Positions 5,965 through 12,034 of a DNA stretch of 12,034 nt are shown piece by piece; positions within the stretch are counted from its first letter, which is position 1, and the number at the start of each line of letters is the position of its first letter. The DNA lies in the NCBI GenBank assembly GCA_023259575.1, contig JALRHN010000056.1, positions 1 to 12,034 of the forward strand, given 5' to 3'. The position numbers and the translations under genes were made by a program. Under the pieces are notes generated by a model that had not been told where the DNA came from, did not search any database, and saw only the letters and a list, made by a program, of their open reading frames with translations. This stretch comes from Candidatus Kapaibacterium sp. (GTDB lineage Bacteria > Bacteroidota > Ignavibacteria > Kapaibacteriales > UBA961).

Positions 5965-7812
5965 ATGATCATTTTTATATCTTATTTCTTGCAAGTATTT
6001 GAAATGCTTGGTCATATGGATTTTTTTTCTTTTATTGCAAATTCAAAAAAGCCTATATCAGGTTTTTTAAAACATAAAATATCTACAAAGGATATTTGGT
6101 TTTGTACTTTGAAAACTGAACTTGCATGTTTTCTGTTCTTCTTTTCATTATTCCTCATTTCATGTGGTAATAATCAAAAGAATGAACCAAGCAATACATT
6201 GACTTATAATGAGTCACAGGGTTTAAGCACTCTAGATCCAGCTTTGGCAGGAGTTTCTGCTCCTATACAAATTGGCGGACAAATTTTTAGTGGCTTAGTT
6301 GATTTAGACTCCAATCATGTGATTCAGCCTTGTTTAGCTAAAAGCTGGCAGGTTGATTCAAGTGGAAAAGAGTGGATATTTACACTAAGATCTAATGTTT
6401 GTTTTCATAGAGATACTTGTTTTGGAAACACATCAAACAAGCGCTTTGTAAAGGCGCAAGATGTGAAATATAGTTTTGAAAGGATTTGTGATGCACGTGT
6501 AAAGACATCTGGTTTTTGGATTTTCAGAAATCGTCTTTTAGGTGCTAATGAATTTAATGAAGCTACCAAAACAGGTATAACACCTAAAGAAGGAATTAAG
6601 GGCATCATTGTTCTTAATGATTCTATGGTTAAGATTATACTTAATAAGCCCTTTGCTCCATTTCTCTCTTTGCTTACCATGTCTTATTGCCAGATTGTTC
6701 CTAAAGAAGCTGTAGAGTATTATGGCCAATCATTTGGAATTCATCCAATTGGTACAGGACCTTTCATCTTTAAGTCATGGAAATCAGACCAACAATTAGT
6801 ATTAGCTCGAAATCCGGATTATTTTCGATTTGACATAAAAGGTAATAGGCTTCCATATGTGGATAGCATTATTATACGTTTTATAAAAGACACAAAAACT
6901 GAATTTTTGGAATATGAACAAGGTAAACTTGATTTAGTATTATCATTAGATCCCGTTTTTATGTCTAAAGTTATAGGTGAAAATGATTCTTTATTGCCAA
7001 CATATGCAGATCATCATCTGATTCGAGAAGAATCTGAAGACATTGTATATTGTGGGATAATGTTAGATAGCGCTGCTAACTCTGAAACAAGCACTTATCC
7101 TTTATGGAAAAGTAAACTGTTGCGTCAAGCTTTAAATTATGCTATAGATCGCAAAGCGATTTGTAAATATATTTTAAAGGGCAAAGGAGTTCCTGCGGAA
7201 CATGGTCCATTGTCACCATCTATGCCGGGATTCTCTAGAGAAGTGAAAGGATATTCATATAATCCACAAAAAGCACGAGCCTTATTAGCCGAAGCAGGTT
7301 ATCCAGATGGTAAAAATTTACCAACGATTATGCTGCAATCAGGTAATAATGCAACAACTATTCAAACCGCAGAAGCCTTGCAGCAGCAATGGCAAAAACT
7401 TGGAATAAAGGTATCTTTAAGACAAGTTAATTTCGCAGAGCATTCTTCGATGATGCATAGCGGTAAATTGGGTTTTTGGCGTGGCAATTGGATAACAGAT
7501 TATCCTGATCCTGAAAATGTACTTGCACTTTTTTACTCTCCACTGGCCTCACCCAAAGGCCTTAATGATACTAGAATTCATTCTAGGATTATGGATTCAT
7601 TATACGAACAAGCTTTATGGCCTGGACATTCAGTTCCAAAAAGATATGCTATGTATAATGAAATGGAGCGAATCGTAATTGAAGAAGCTCCTTGGGTGTT
7701 TTTATATTATACCGTTAATTACCGATTAGCACAACCTTCCGTTATCGGACTCCGCCCGGAAGTGTTTGGTAGACTTCTCTTTGAGAATGTTCGGATCAAA
7801 CGCGCTAATTGA
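5965..7812 (+). CDS. Peptide/nickel-type ABC transporter substrate-binding lipoprotein (SBP family 5)
   Basis: Extracytoplasmic receptor that binds oligopeptides or similar solutes for an ABC importer. Numbered from the ATG at 5965, a hydrophobic stretch (about 52-66) ends in the lipobox LISC with C67, then a polar linker. The family 5 fold begins at LSTLDPALAG (87-96). QDVKYSFERI (165-174), PIGTGPFIFKSW (261-272), ARNPDYF (281-287) and a C-terminal QPSVIGLRPEVFG are typical landmarks. The start is uncertain. Sixty-six residues before a lipobox is too long; a TTG at 6109 would give a normal 18-residue lipoprotein signal and a 567-residue precursor, closer to family length, and an ATG at 6016 is intermediate. 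The outermost ATG is given as the bound. No permease or ATPase gene is nearby, so partners must lie elsewhere. The last 75 bases are richer in G/C than the rest and contain a hairpin repeat. Confidence 0.92.
   Translation: MIIFISYFLQVFEMLGHMDFFSFIANSKKPISGFLKHKISTKDIWFCTLKTELACFLFFFSLFLISCGNNQKNEPSNTLTYNESQGLSTLDPALAGVSAPIQIGGQIFSGLVDLDSNHVIQPCLAKSWQVDSSGKEWIFTLRSNVCFHRDTCFGNTSNKRFVKAQDVKYSFERICDARVKTSGFWIFRNRLLGANEFNEATKTGITPKEGIKGIIVLNDSMVKIILNKPFAPFLSLLTMSYCQIVPKEAVEYYGQSFGIHPIGTGPFIFKSWKSDQQLVLARNPDYFRFDIKGNRLPYVDSIIIRFIKDTKTEFLEYEQGKLDLVLSLDPVFMSKVIGENDSLLPTYADHHLIREESEDIVYCGIMLDSAANSETSTYPLWKSKLLRQALNYAIDRKAICKYILKGKGVPAEHGPLSPSMPGFSREVKGYSYNPQKARALLAEAGYPDGKNLPTIMLQSGNNATTIQTAEALQQQWQKLGIKVSLRQVNFAEHSSMMHSGKLGFWRGNWITDYPDPENVLALFYSPLASPKGLNDTRIHSRIMDSLYEQALWPGHSVPKRYAMYNEMERIVIEEAPWVFLYYTVNYRLAQPSVIGLRPEVFGRLLFENVRIKRAN
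7736..7762 (+). repeat. Hairpin repeat, copy 1 (inside the end of the binding-protein gene)
   Basis: CTTCCG (7736-7741) pairs with CGGAAG (7757-7762). Inside it CGG/CCG forms a second short stem with a 3-base loop, separated from the outer stem by an internal loop of TTAT against CC. It is read in frame as part of PSVIGLRPE. Twenty-six of its 27 bases recur in order in copy 2 at 7815-7850, allowing two insertions there. Confidence 0.7.
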
Positions 7813-7923
7813 AGCTTCCGCTATCGGCTCTATGACTCGCCGCCCGGAAGAACGTCAGACCGACTCACAGGCCTGGCACCACACAATACCAGATAAGGTT
7901 TTTTATTAACAATCGAGGTGATT
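7813..7923 (+). promoter_or_regulatory. GC-rich leader before the NlpC/P60 gene with a clear Shine-Dalgarno site
   Basis: Bases 7811-7880 contain 44 G/C of 70, against about one third elsewhere. The spacer holds hairpin copy 2, the palindrome CAGGCCTG (7868-7875) and a weak CTGG/CCAG hairpin near 7873-7893. GAGGTG at 7915-7920 lies three bases before the ATG at 7924 and is the strongest ribosome-binding site in the window. AATC and GATT flank it and could form a four-pair hairpin that exposes it. A structured leader is inference; no known riboswitch signature was recognised. Confidence 0.4.
7815..7850 (+). repeat. Hairpin repeat, copy 2 (just after the stop codon)
   Basis: Same plan as copy 1: outer stem CTTCCG/CGGAAG (7815-7820 with 7845-7850) and internal loop CTAT against CC. 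The inner stem is extended to CGGC/GCCG around a 10-base loop. The extra bases relative to copy 1 fall only in the apical part, so the pairing is kept while the tip varies. No T-run follows, so it is not a standard intrinsic terminator. Confidence 0.7.
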
Positions 7924-8898
7924 ATGCAAAAGAACATACCCCTCTTACCTTACTGGCTCTGCTTGGTTCTCTTCGTGATTGCTTTAGCTTTGCCAAACTC
8001 CAGCACATTTGCTGCCCGTAAACATTCGTCTAAGCGCCATACTACTAAACGTGCTTCTTTTAAATCAAAAAAGCACAGATTCAAACTTATCAAATCCATC
8101 ACGCATTGTGATCGTATCGCTGGCAAACGTTTAGCCTTTGAAATGCTCAACAATTCAGGTGATTTATCAAGATTAGCCGGCTTAAAACCGGATACAGAAC
8201 TAACCCCGACAACAGACATGGCCACGAATACTGGCTCTATTGCCGAGGCTTCCTCTCAGCAATTATCAGATAATGATCCTAATGTTGATGAACAATCAGA
8301 GAATCTAACCGAACTAGCAGAACAAGAATCTCTTGAAGAAGGCGAAGAAATTTCTGAGCTAGAACAAGAAGATGATGTTCAGGTTGATATCGATGCTTTT
8401 AAATCACTTTGGCTTACATATATAGATGATGATCCTAGTGACCACAGCTCTAAAGAAATTACAGATTGTGGTATTGCTAGAAAATTTATAATGAATGAAA
8501 TTATGAATTGGGTTGGTACTACATATGTTTTTGGTGGTACTTCTCGTTCAGGAATTGATTGTTCTGCATTTACACGCGCAGTTTATGCAGGTGCAGGTAA
8601 TTTTACTTTACCACGTACAGCAGCTACCCAATGGAATATAGGACGTCCAATTCGCAATAGATCAGAAATGAAATTTGGCGATTTGGTGTTTTTCCATACT
8701 CGTAAAGAAGTATATGTATCTCATGTAGGTATATATCTTGGCGACAATCTTTTTGCCCATGCAAGTTCACGTTATGGTGTTACCGTTTCTTCTTTAGAAA
8801 GCACTTATTATGATGCTCGTCTTATTGGTGTTAGAAGAATTGAAAACAGAGACATAGCTCAATTAGCTACTGGAAATGCAAAAAGTTATTCCTATTAA
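7924..8898 (+). CDS. Secreted NlpC/P60 peptidoglycan endopeptidase with basic and acidic linkers
   Basis: Predicted cell-wall hydrolase that cleaves peptide stems of peptidoglycan. The product is 324 residues from the ATG at 7924, chosen for the GAGGTG site; a GTG two codons earlier is less likely. Residues 1-31 are a signal peptide ending near STFAA. A strongly basic stretch follows (about 32-58, rich in Lys, His, Arg, Ser), then a Thr/Ser-rich region and an acidic one (about 118-157). The NlpC/P60 domain fills about 180-308. The catalytic set is present: C213 in SGIDCSAF, H267 in VSHVGIYLG and H279 in FAHASS. The domain order, a C-terminal catalytic unit behind a long charged linker, suggests tethering to the wall or to polyanions by the basic part. 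The first hundred bases are richer in G/C than the catalytic part. A two-way terminator follows, and the facing gene is another secreted enzyme with a basic linker. Confidence 0.92.
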   Translation: MQKNIPLLPYWLCLVLFVIALALPNSSTFAARKHSSKRHTTKRASFKSKKHRFKLIKSITHCDRIAGKRLAFEMLNNSGDLSRLAGLKPDTELTPTTDMATNTGSIAEASSQQLSDNDPNVDEQSENLTELAEQESLEEGEEISELEQEDDVQVDIDAFKSLWLTYIDDDPSDHSSKEITDCGIARKFIMNEIMNWVGTTYVFGGTSRSGIDCSAFTRAVYAGAGNFTLPRTAATQWNIGRPIRNRSEMKFGDLVFFHTRKEVYVSHVGIYLGDNLFAHASSRYGVTVSSLESTYYDARLIGVRRIENRDIAQLATGNAKSYSY

Positions 8899-8910
8899 TT
8901 GAAATCAATA

Positions 8911-8948
8911 AAAAAAGCGAATCAAATACTCTTGATTCGCTTTTTTTT
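8911..8948. terminator. Two-way intrinsic terminator between the NlpC/P60 and glycosidase genes
   Basis: GCGAATCAA (8917-8925) and TTGATTCGC (8932-8940) form a perfect 9-bp stem with a 6-base loop. Six A residues lie on the left and eight T residues on the right, so the stem can extend and the element works for both convergent genes. Confidence 0.95.
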
Positions 8949-8960
8949 ATGCAAATACAT

Positions 8961-10475
8961 TTATTCAGTATTTGCGTTTTTATCTCTCAAGATCATTTGT
9001 TTTCTAAATACTGCTAAAGCAGCAGAAATTCGTCTTCCACTTGGGACCCTGCTATTATTACATACATTCTCTCCACATACAACCATCATAGATGAACCTC
9101 CACCATCAAGATTCATAGCATCATGGGCACCTAGTTTTTTCATAATGGCCGCCATCTGAGCAAGATTTGCGCCCCTACCTTTCCCTGATGGATCTACCAT
9201 AACAATATAATTTTTAGTTCTTTTAACATTTGTCCCAATTGCAGTTCTTGGCAAATTATGGCTAACAAATCTTACATTTCTTGAACCCTCATATTCAGCT
9301 TCATGCTTAGGTGAGCCATTTGTAACCAATCGAGGTGTACCGCACACGGCTTGCATATATGGCACTGTATCTTTTAAACCAGTAGAGAATTTTATAAATA
9401 ATGTATCGCCAGCAGCTGGAATACTATCTGGATTGAAATTCTTACCAAAAGATATAACAGCACCTCTTAAAGGCATACCTACAGTTCCTGTGTCAACAGC
9501 ATTTACCAGGCAGGGCACTTCTTTATTAACCGCAGGAGTTCTTAAATAACGGATCTGAACCTTAACTCGTGGATATTCAATATTCGACTGTCTTTTTGCT
9601 TCTGTTAATTCTGCCTTTAATTGTTCAATATCTAATTCTTCCTCTGTTGAATCATCTGGATTAGCTGGTTTATTGTCTAAAAAATCTTGAGCTGCTTTAT
9701 CAATTGCCATATTTGGAACAAAAGGAATCTCTGAACCAGCATAAGTATTATAAACTGAAATGCCATTAGAATCTAAACGTTCATTTACATATGATACATC
9801 CCACTTCGTTCCATGTTCATTTCTTATAGTACCAGATAATTCGAATCTATCGATATACATTCTATTTTTATTGTCAAAAAAGGCACTTGTCCAATTTTTA
9901 AAATTACTCATCTGAACAACTTCGCCATTAGTAACTAAAGGCCCAATAGCTGTATTTCTATATGCACGCCAAAAATTTGCATTTACCGCCGTTAACAAAC
10001 TATCTCTTACGGTTGAATCTATCCTCATGAACATATCACCAATACGTTCAAGACCATCATTTTTATTCAAACCTTTAATCACCCCAACTTTTAATGATGG
10101 ATCCAAAACATTCATTTCTACAGCATATACAGGATGTTTTAATGGCCCATAAAGAAAATGCATATACCGTAATCCAGGTGTAAGCGTTGTATCGATTAAA
10201 AATACTTGATAGGAATCATAATATGCTTTGGTAGACATATTATCTACAGACTTTCTTTTTCCTTTCTTCCCTTTTTTGTTCTTAGAACTTCTGCTTTTAC
10301 TATGTGCATTCCCTTTTTTATGTGACTTTTTTTTATGTGATGATTTGCTAGAAGAAGCAGATTTTCCCTTTTTCTTCATTGAAGCATATACATCATGATG
10401 CCCCCAAGAGAAAGGGAAACATAATACTAGGATCAAAAAAATGCTTAAAAAAGGATGTCTCACTTTAAATTCCAA
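8961..10475 (-). CDS. Secreted phosphodiester glycosidase-domain (NAGPA-like) protein
   Basis: Contains the phosphodiester glycosidase domain named after the enzyme that uncovers mannose-6-phosphate in animals. Bacterial members are exported and are thought to act on sugar-phosphodiester bonds in the envelope; the substrate here is unknown. Residues from the TTG at 10475: signal peptide 1-32, then a Lys/Ser/His-rich basic stretch (34-76). The fold begins about 88. VNANFW (164-169), PRTAIG (409-414) and AMNLDGGGSS (453-462) are family signatures, the last being the most diagnostic. An Asp/Glu-rich insertion lies at about 267-299. The start is non-ATG: TTG is the first possible codon after an in-frame stop, and GTG at 10463 (codon 5) would also keep the signal peptide. 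The next ATG (codon 33) would remove it. The gene converges on the NlpC/P60 gene across a shared terminator. Confidence 0.88.
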   Translation of the reverse strand: MEFKVRHPFLSIFLILVLCFPFSWGHHDVYASMKKKGKSASSSKSSHKKKSHKKGNAHSKSRSSKNKKGKKGKRKSVDNMSTKAYYDSYQVFLIDTTLTPGLRYMHFLYGPLKHPVYAVEMNVLDPSLKVGVIKGLNKNDGLERIGDMFMRIDSTVRDSLLTAVNANFWRAYRNTAIGPLVTNGEVVQMSNFKNWTSAFFDNKNRMYIDRFELSGTIRNEHGTKWDVSYVNERLDSNGISVYNTYAGSEIPFVPNMAIDKAAQDFLDNKPANPDDSTEEELDIEQLKAELTEAKRQSNIEYPRVKVQIRYLRTPAVNKEVPCLVNAVDTGTVGMPLRGAVISFGKNFNPDSIPAAGDTLFIKFSTGLKDTVPYMQAVCGTPRLVTNGSPKHEAEYEGSRNVRFVSHNLPRTAIGTNVKRTKNYIVMVDPSGKGRGANLAQMAAIMKKLGAHDAMNLDGGGSSMMVVCGENVCNNSRVPSGRRISAALAVFRKQMILRDKNANTE

Positions 10476-10501
10476 TAGTTAATTGGTAGTATCTACTCAG
10501 G

Positions 10502-10509
10502 CAAATTTA
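10502..10509 (-). promoter_or_regulatory. Possible -7 element for the glycosidase gene
   Basis: The minus strand reads TAAATTTG (10509 down to 10502), an exact TAnnTTTG match. It would start transcription about 22 bases before the TTG at 10475. No good -33 box was found, so it is tentative. Confidence 0.35.
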
Positions 10510-10561
10510 CTAATTTACACTCTTAATATTGCTACAGTTTACACATCATACTGCTTTAACT

Positions 10562-11344
10562 ATGAGTTTTACAACGATACAATTAGAGGAAAGAGAGAAT
10601 TATTCTGTCATTTCATTACATCGTCCAGATAAATTAAATGCCCTAAATGCAACATTATTACAAGAATTGCATCAGGCTATTATGATATGTCAAGATTCTA
10701 AAGAATGTAGAGCAATCATTATTACTGGAACTGGCCCAAAAGCCTTTGCTGCTGGCGCAGATATTGCGCAATTACATCAGCAAAACAAAGAATCTGGGTA
10801 TGTATTTGCTCGTGAGGGACAAGATGTTTTTACTGCAATAGAGAAATGTAATAAACCTGTAATTGCTGCTGTAAATGGATTTGCTTTAGGTGGTGGCTGC
10901 GAATTAGCAATGGCTTGCCATATAAGATTTGCATCGTCTACAGCAAAATTTGGCCAACCCGAAGTTAATTTAGGGATCATTCCTGGATATGGTGGCACTC
11001 AGAGATTAACATTATTAGTTGGCCCAGCAAAATCTGCAGAATTAATACTTACAGGTGCTATCATAAGCGCAGAGCAAGCACTTTCAATCGGATTAGTTAA
11101 TTCAGTACATTCACCAGAAGAGTTAATGACTTATGCCATAGAATGCGCGCAAATAATTGCATCTAAAGCACCTTTGGCAATAACTGCCTCGCTTAAAAGT
11201 ATTAGAGCATGTATAGAACTTAATGCATCAGAAGGCATGGAATATGAAGCACAATCTTTTGCAGATACATGCGGAACTTCCGATTTTAAAGAAGGAACTT
11301 TAGCTTTTTTAGAGAAAAGAGCAGCTAATTTCACAGGAAATTGA
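10562..11344 (+). CDS. Enoyl-CoA hydratase (crotonase family)
   Basis: Adds water across the double bond of 2-enoyl-CoA esters, normally the second step of fatty-acid beta-oxidation; cytoplasmic. It has 260 residues from the ATG at 10562, the usual length for a single-domain crotonase. A TTG 11 codons upstream is in frame, but MSFTTIQLEE aligns with the usual family start. AFAAGADIAQL (61-71) and NGFALGGGCELA (105-116) build the CoA site and oxyanion hole. Both catalytic glutamates of true hydratases are present: E114 in GGCELAMAC and E134 in FGQPEVNLG, exactly 20 residues apart as in the mitochondrial enzyme. IPGYGGTQRL follows. That favours hydratase over a crotonase homologue with another reaction, although substrate chain length cannot be read. 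No other beta-oxidation gene is adjacent. No terminator is obvious after the stop. Confidence 0.92.
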   Translation: MSFTTIQLEERENYSVISLHRPDKLNALNATLLQELHQAIMICQDSKECRAIIITGTGPKAFAAGADIAQLHQQNKESGYVFAREGQDVFTAIEKCNKPVIAAVNGFALGGGCELAMACHIRFASSTAKFGQPEVNLGIIPGYGGTQRLTLLVGPAKSAELILTGAIISAEQALSIGLVNSVHSPEELMTYAIECAQIIASKAPLAITASLKSIRACIELNASEGMEYEAQSFADTCGTSDFKEGTLAFLEKRAANFTGN

Positions 11345-11364
11345 GTCATTTATTTAACAAGACA

Positions 11365-11395
11365 TTTTAGATATATAATAAATTCTCTATTTTTG
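11365..11395 (+). promoter_or_regulatory. Bacteroidota-type promoter for the barrel-like protein gene
   Basis: TATTTTTG (11388-11395) is an exact TAnnTTTG match, with TTTT (11365-11368) 19 bases upstream as an imperfect -33 box. Transcription would begin near 11400, leaving about 38 bases before the ATG at 11438. It occupies the 93-base spacer after the hydratase gene. Confidence 0.45.
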
Positions 11396-11437
11396 TAATC
11401 TTAGTACTTTAATCGTACACTTTTATTGAGCAAAATT

Positions 11438-12034
11438 ATGATTGCATCGTCAAAGCTTTACTTAGGGATGCTTTTGCTTTTGATTGGATTTAATAATCCA
11501 TTAATTGCACAAGACGACAAGTTAGATGCTCTTACATTTGAAGAGACGATTATTCAGGAAGAAAAAATACCATATTTCGGTGTTGGTGGTGGTTTTATGG
11601 TTTCGGTTTTTTCTCCTAATGTTGACGATATAAATTCTCAGTTGAATAGTAATGGAATGGACAATTTATCTACTCCAATTACAATGACTGGTGCTTTAGG
11701 TGTAGCAACGATTGGTATTATTCCAAATACAAGGATTAATATTGTTAATCTTGGAGGTTCTAGTTCGGTTTCCGAAAAATCCTTCATAATTAATAATGAT
11801 AATTATAATCGGAAGGTTTCATATTCTTTAGCATATACTGGCTTTGGAATTGATTATGCTATCCAATTAGCTCGTTCATTAAATATTTTGCCAGGAATAT
11901 CTGGAGGCTGGGGAAACTTATCAGTTGAAACAGCTCAATATAAAGTTGGATCAACTGTTTCAAATGGCACAATAGGTGGATCTTTAACCGATCCTAATAT
12001 CTATGCTAAAAGAATTGAAAATAATTATGTTTTG
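11438..12034 (+). CDS. Secreted, probable outer-membrane beta-barrel protein (3' end outside window)
   Basis: The frame runs open to the window edge, giving the first 199 residues. A signal peptide is clear: MIASSKLYLG, then the hydrophobic core MLLLLIGF, with likely cleavage after PLIA (21-24). The mature part starts with an acidic segment (26-43), then glycine-rich, alternating strands: YFGVGGGFMVSVFSP (46-60), TGALGVATIGIIP (84-96), SLAYTGFGIDYAIQLA (130-145) and ILPGISGGWGNLSVE (150-164). This pattern of short amphipathic strands with Gly and aromatic residues suits an outer-membrane barrel. I recognise no named family, and the C-terminal strand that would support the call is not in view. 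Linkage to the upstream hydratase is unlikely given the promoter match in the spacer. Confidence 0.75.
   Translation, partial: MIASSKLYLGMLLLLIGFNNPLIAQDDKLDALTFEETIIQEEKIPYFGVGGGFMVSVFSPNVDDINSQLNSNGMDNLSTPITMTGALGVATIGIIPNTRINIVNLGGSSSVSEKSFIINNDNYNRKVSYSLAYTGFGIDYAIQLARSLNILPGISGGWGNLSVETAQYKVGSTVSNGTIGGSLTDPNIYAKRIENNYVL

Noticed and set aside
5821..6015. Minus-strand open frame of 64 codons in the divergent spacer
   Set aside because: Its translation is Lys/Ile/Ser-rich without a recognisable domain, and it overlaps the start of the binding-protein gene on the other strand. It looks like AT-rich noise.
7861..7890. tRNA-like tail (GGCACCA) in the GC-rich spacer
   Set aside because: No T-loop signature, no cloverleaf arms and no matching acceptor strand could be found upstream.
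7813..7899. Read-through extension of the binding protein past its TGA
   Set aside because: The frame stays open for about 28 codons but the translation looks random, and the nearby repeat copy lies in a different frame from copy 1, so this is not a duplicated protein tail.
7813..7917. c-di-AMP (ydaO-type) riboswitch before a cell-wall hydrolase gene
   Set aside because: The gene context is right, but I could not find the conserved purine-rich core segments of that class in the spacer. A covariance-model search would settle it.
8899..9159. Plus-strand open frame of 86 codons directly after the NlpC/P60 gene
   Set aside because: It runs through the terminator hairpin and then antisense to the well-supported glycosidase signature region.
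11272..11282. Palindrome CGGAACTTCCG inside the hydratase gene
   Set aside because: It resembles the outer stem of the hairpin repeat but lacks the internal loop and inner stem, and it encodes ordinary residues. Probably chance.
11401..11420. GTAC repeats before the last gene as an operator
   Set aside because: Four-base palindromes spaced in AT-rich DNA are too weak to call a binding site.

Overview
The window is AT-rich: a sample at 4501-4560 has 20 G/C in 60. It encodes a Gram-negative-type cell with signal peptides, a lipoprotein, a probable outer-membrane barrel and a sugar isomerase of the lipopolysaccharide-heptose type. Several upstream regions carry a match to the Bacteroidota -7 element TAnnTTTG. 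The amidohydrolase and the ComEC form also resemble those of the Bacteroidota/Chlorobi/Ignavibacteria group. I place it in that group without naming a genus. No phage, transposase, CRISPR array, rRNA or tRNA was seen.

Layout. 1-687: C-terminal part of a secreted-type amidohydrolase, closed by a hairpin terminator. 771-2696: comEC-like DNA-uptake channel, meeting gmhA (2690-3283, minus) tail to tail with a 7-base overlap. 3284-3485: divergent promoter region. 3486-4906: HPr phosphocarrier followed by the DNA polymerase sliding clamp dnaN, ended by a two-way terminator. 4946-5791 (minus): a 95-residue protein of unknown function and a four-helix membrane protein, probably one operon. 5792-5964: divergent spacer. 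5965-7812: peptide-type ABC substrate-binding lipoprotein with no transporter partners here. 7813-7923: an unusually GC-rich spacer (44 of 70 bases G/C at 7811-7880), then an NlpC/P60 peptidoglycan hydrolase (7924-8898). A strong two-way terminator separates that gene from a convergent phosphodiester glycosidase-domain gene (8961-10475, minus). 10562-11344: enoyl-CoA hydratase. From 11438 to the window end: the start of a secreted beta-rich protein, cut by the edge.

The genes do not form one pathway. They are short housekeeping and envelope transcription units: DNA uptake, heptose synthesis, PTS-type signalling, replication, oligopeptide binding, cell-wall remodelling and fatty-acid oxidation. 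Two secreted enzymes back onto each other at 7924-10475, and both carry a strongly basic linker just after the signal peptide.

The most unusual signal is a pair of related GC-rich hairpins 79 bases apart. One lies inside the last codons of the binding-protein gene (7736-7762) and the other just after its stop codon (7815-7850). They share the same two-stem plan and the same internal loop and differ only in the apical stem-loop. I see no evidence for a defence system or another large undescribed system.
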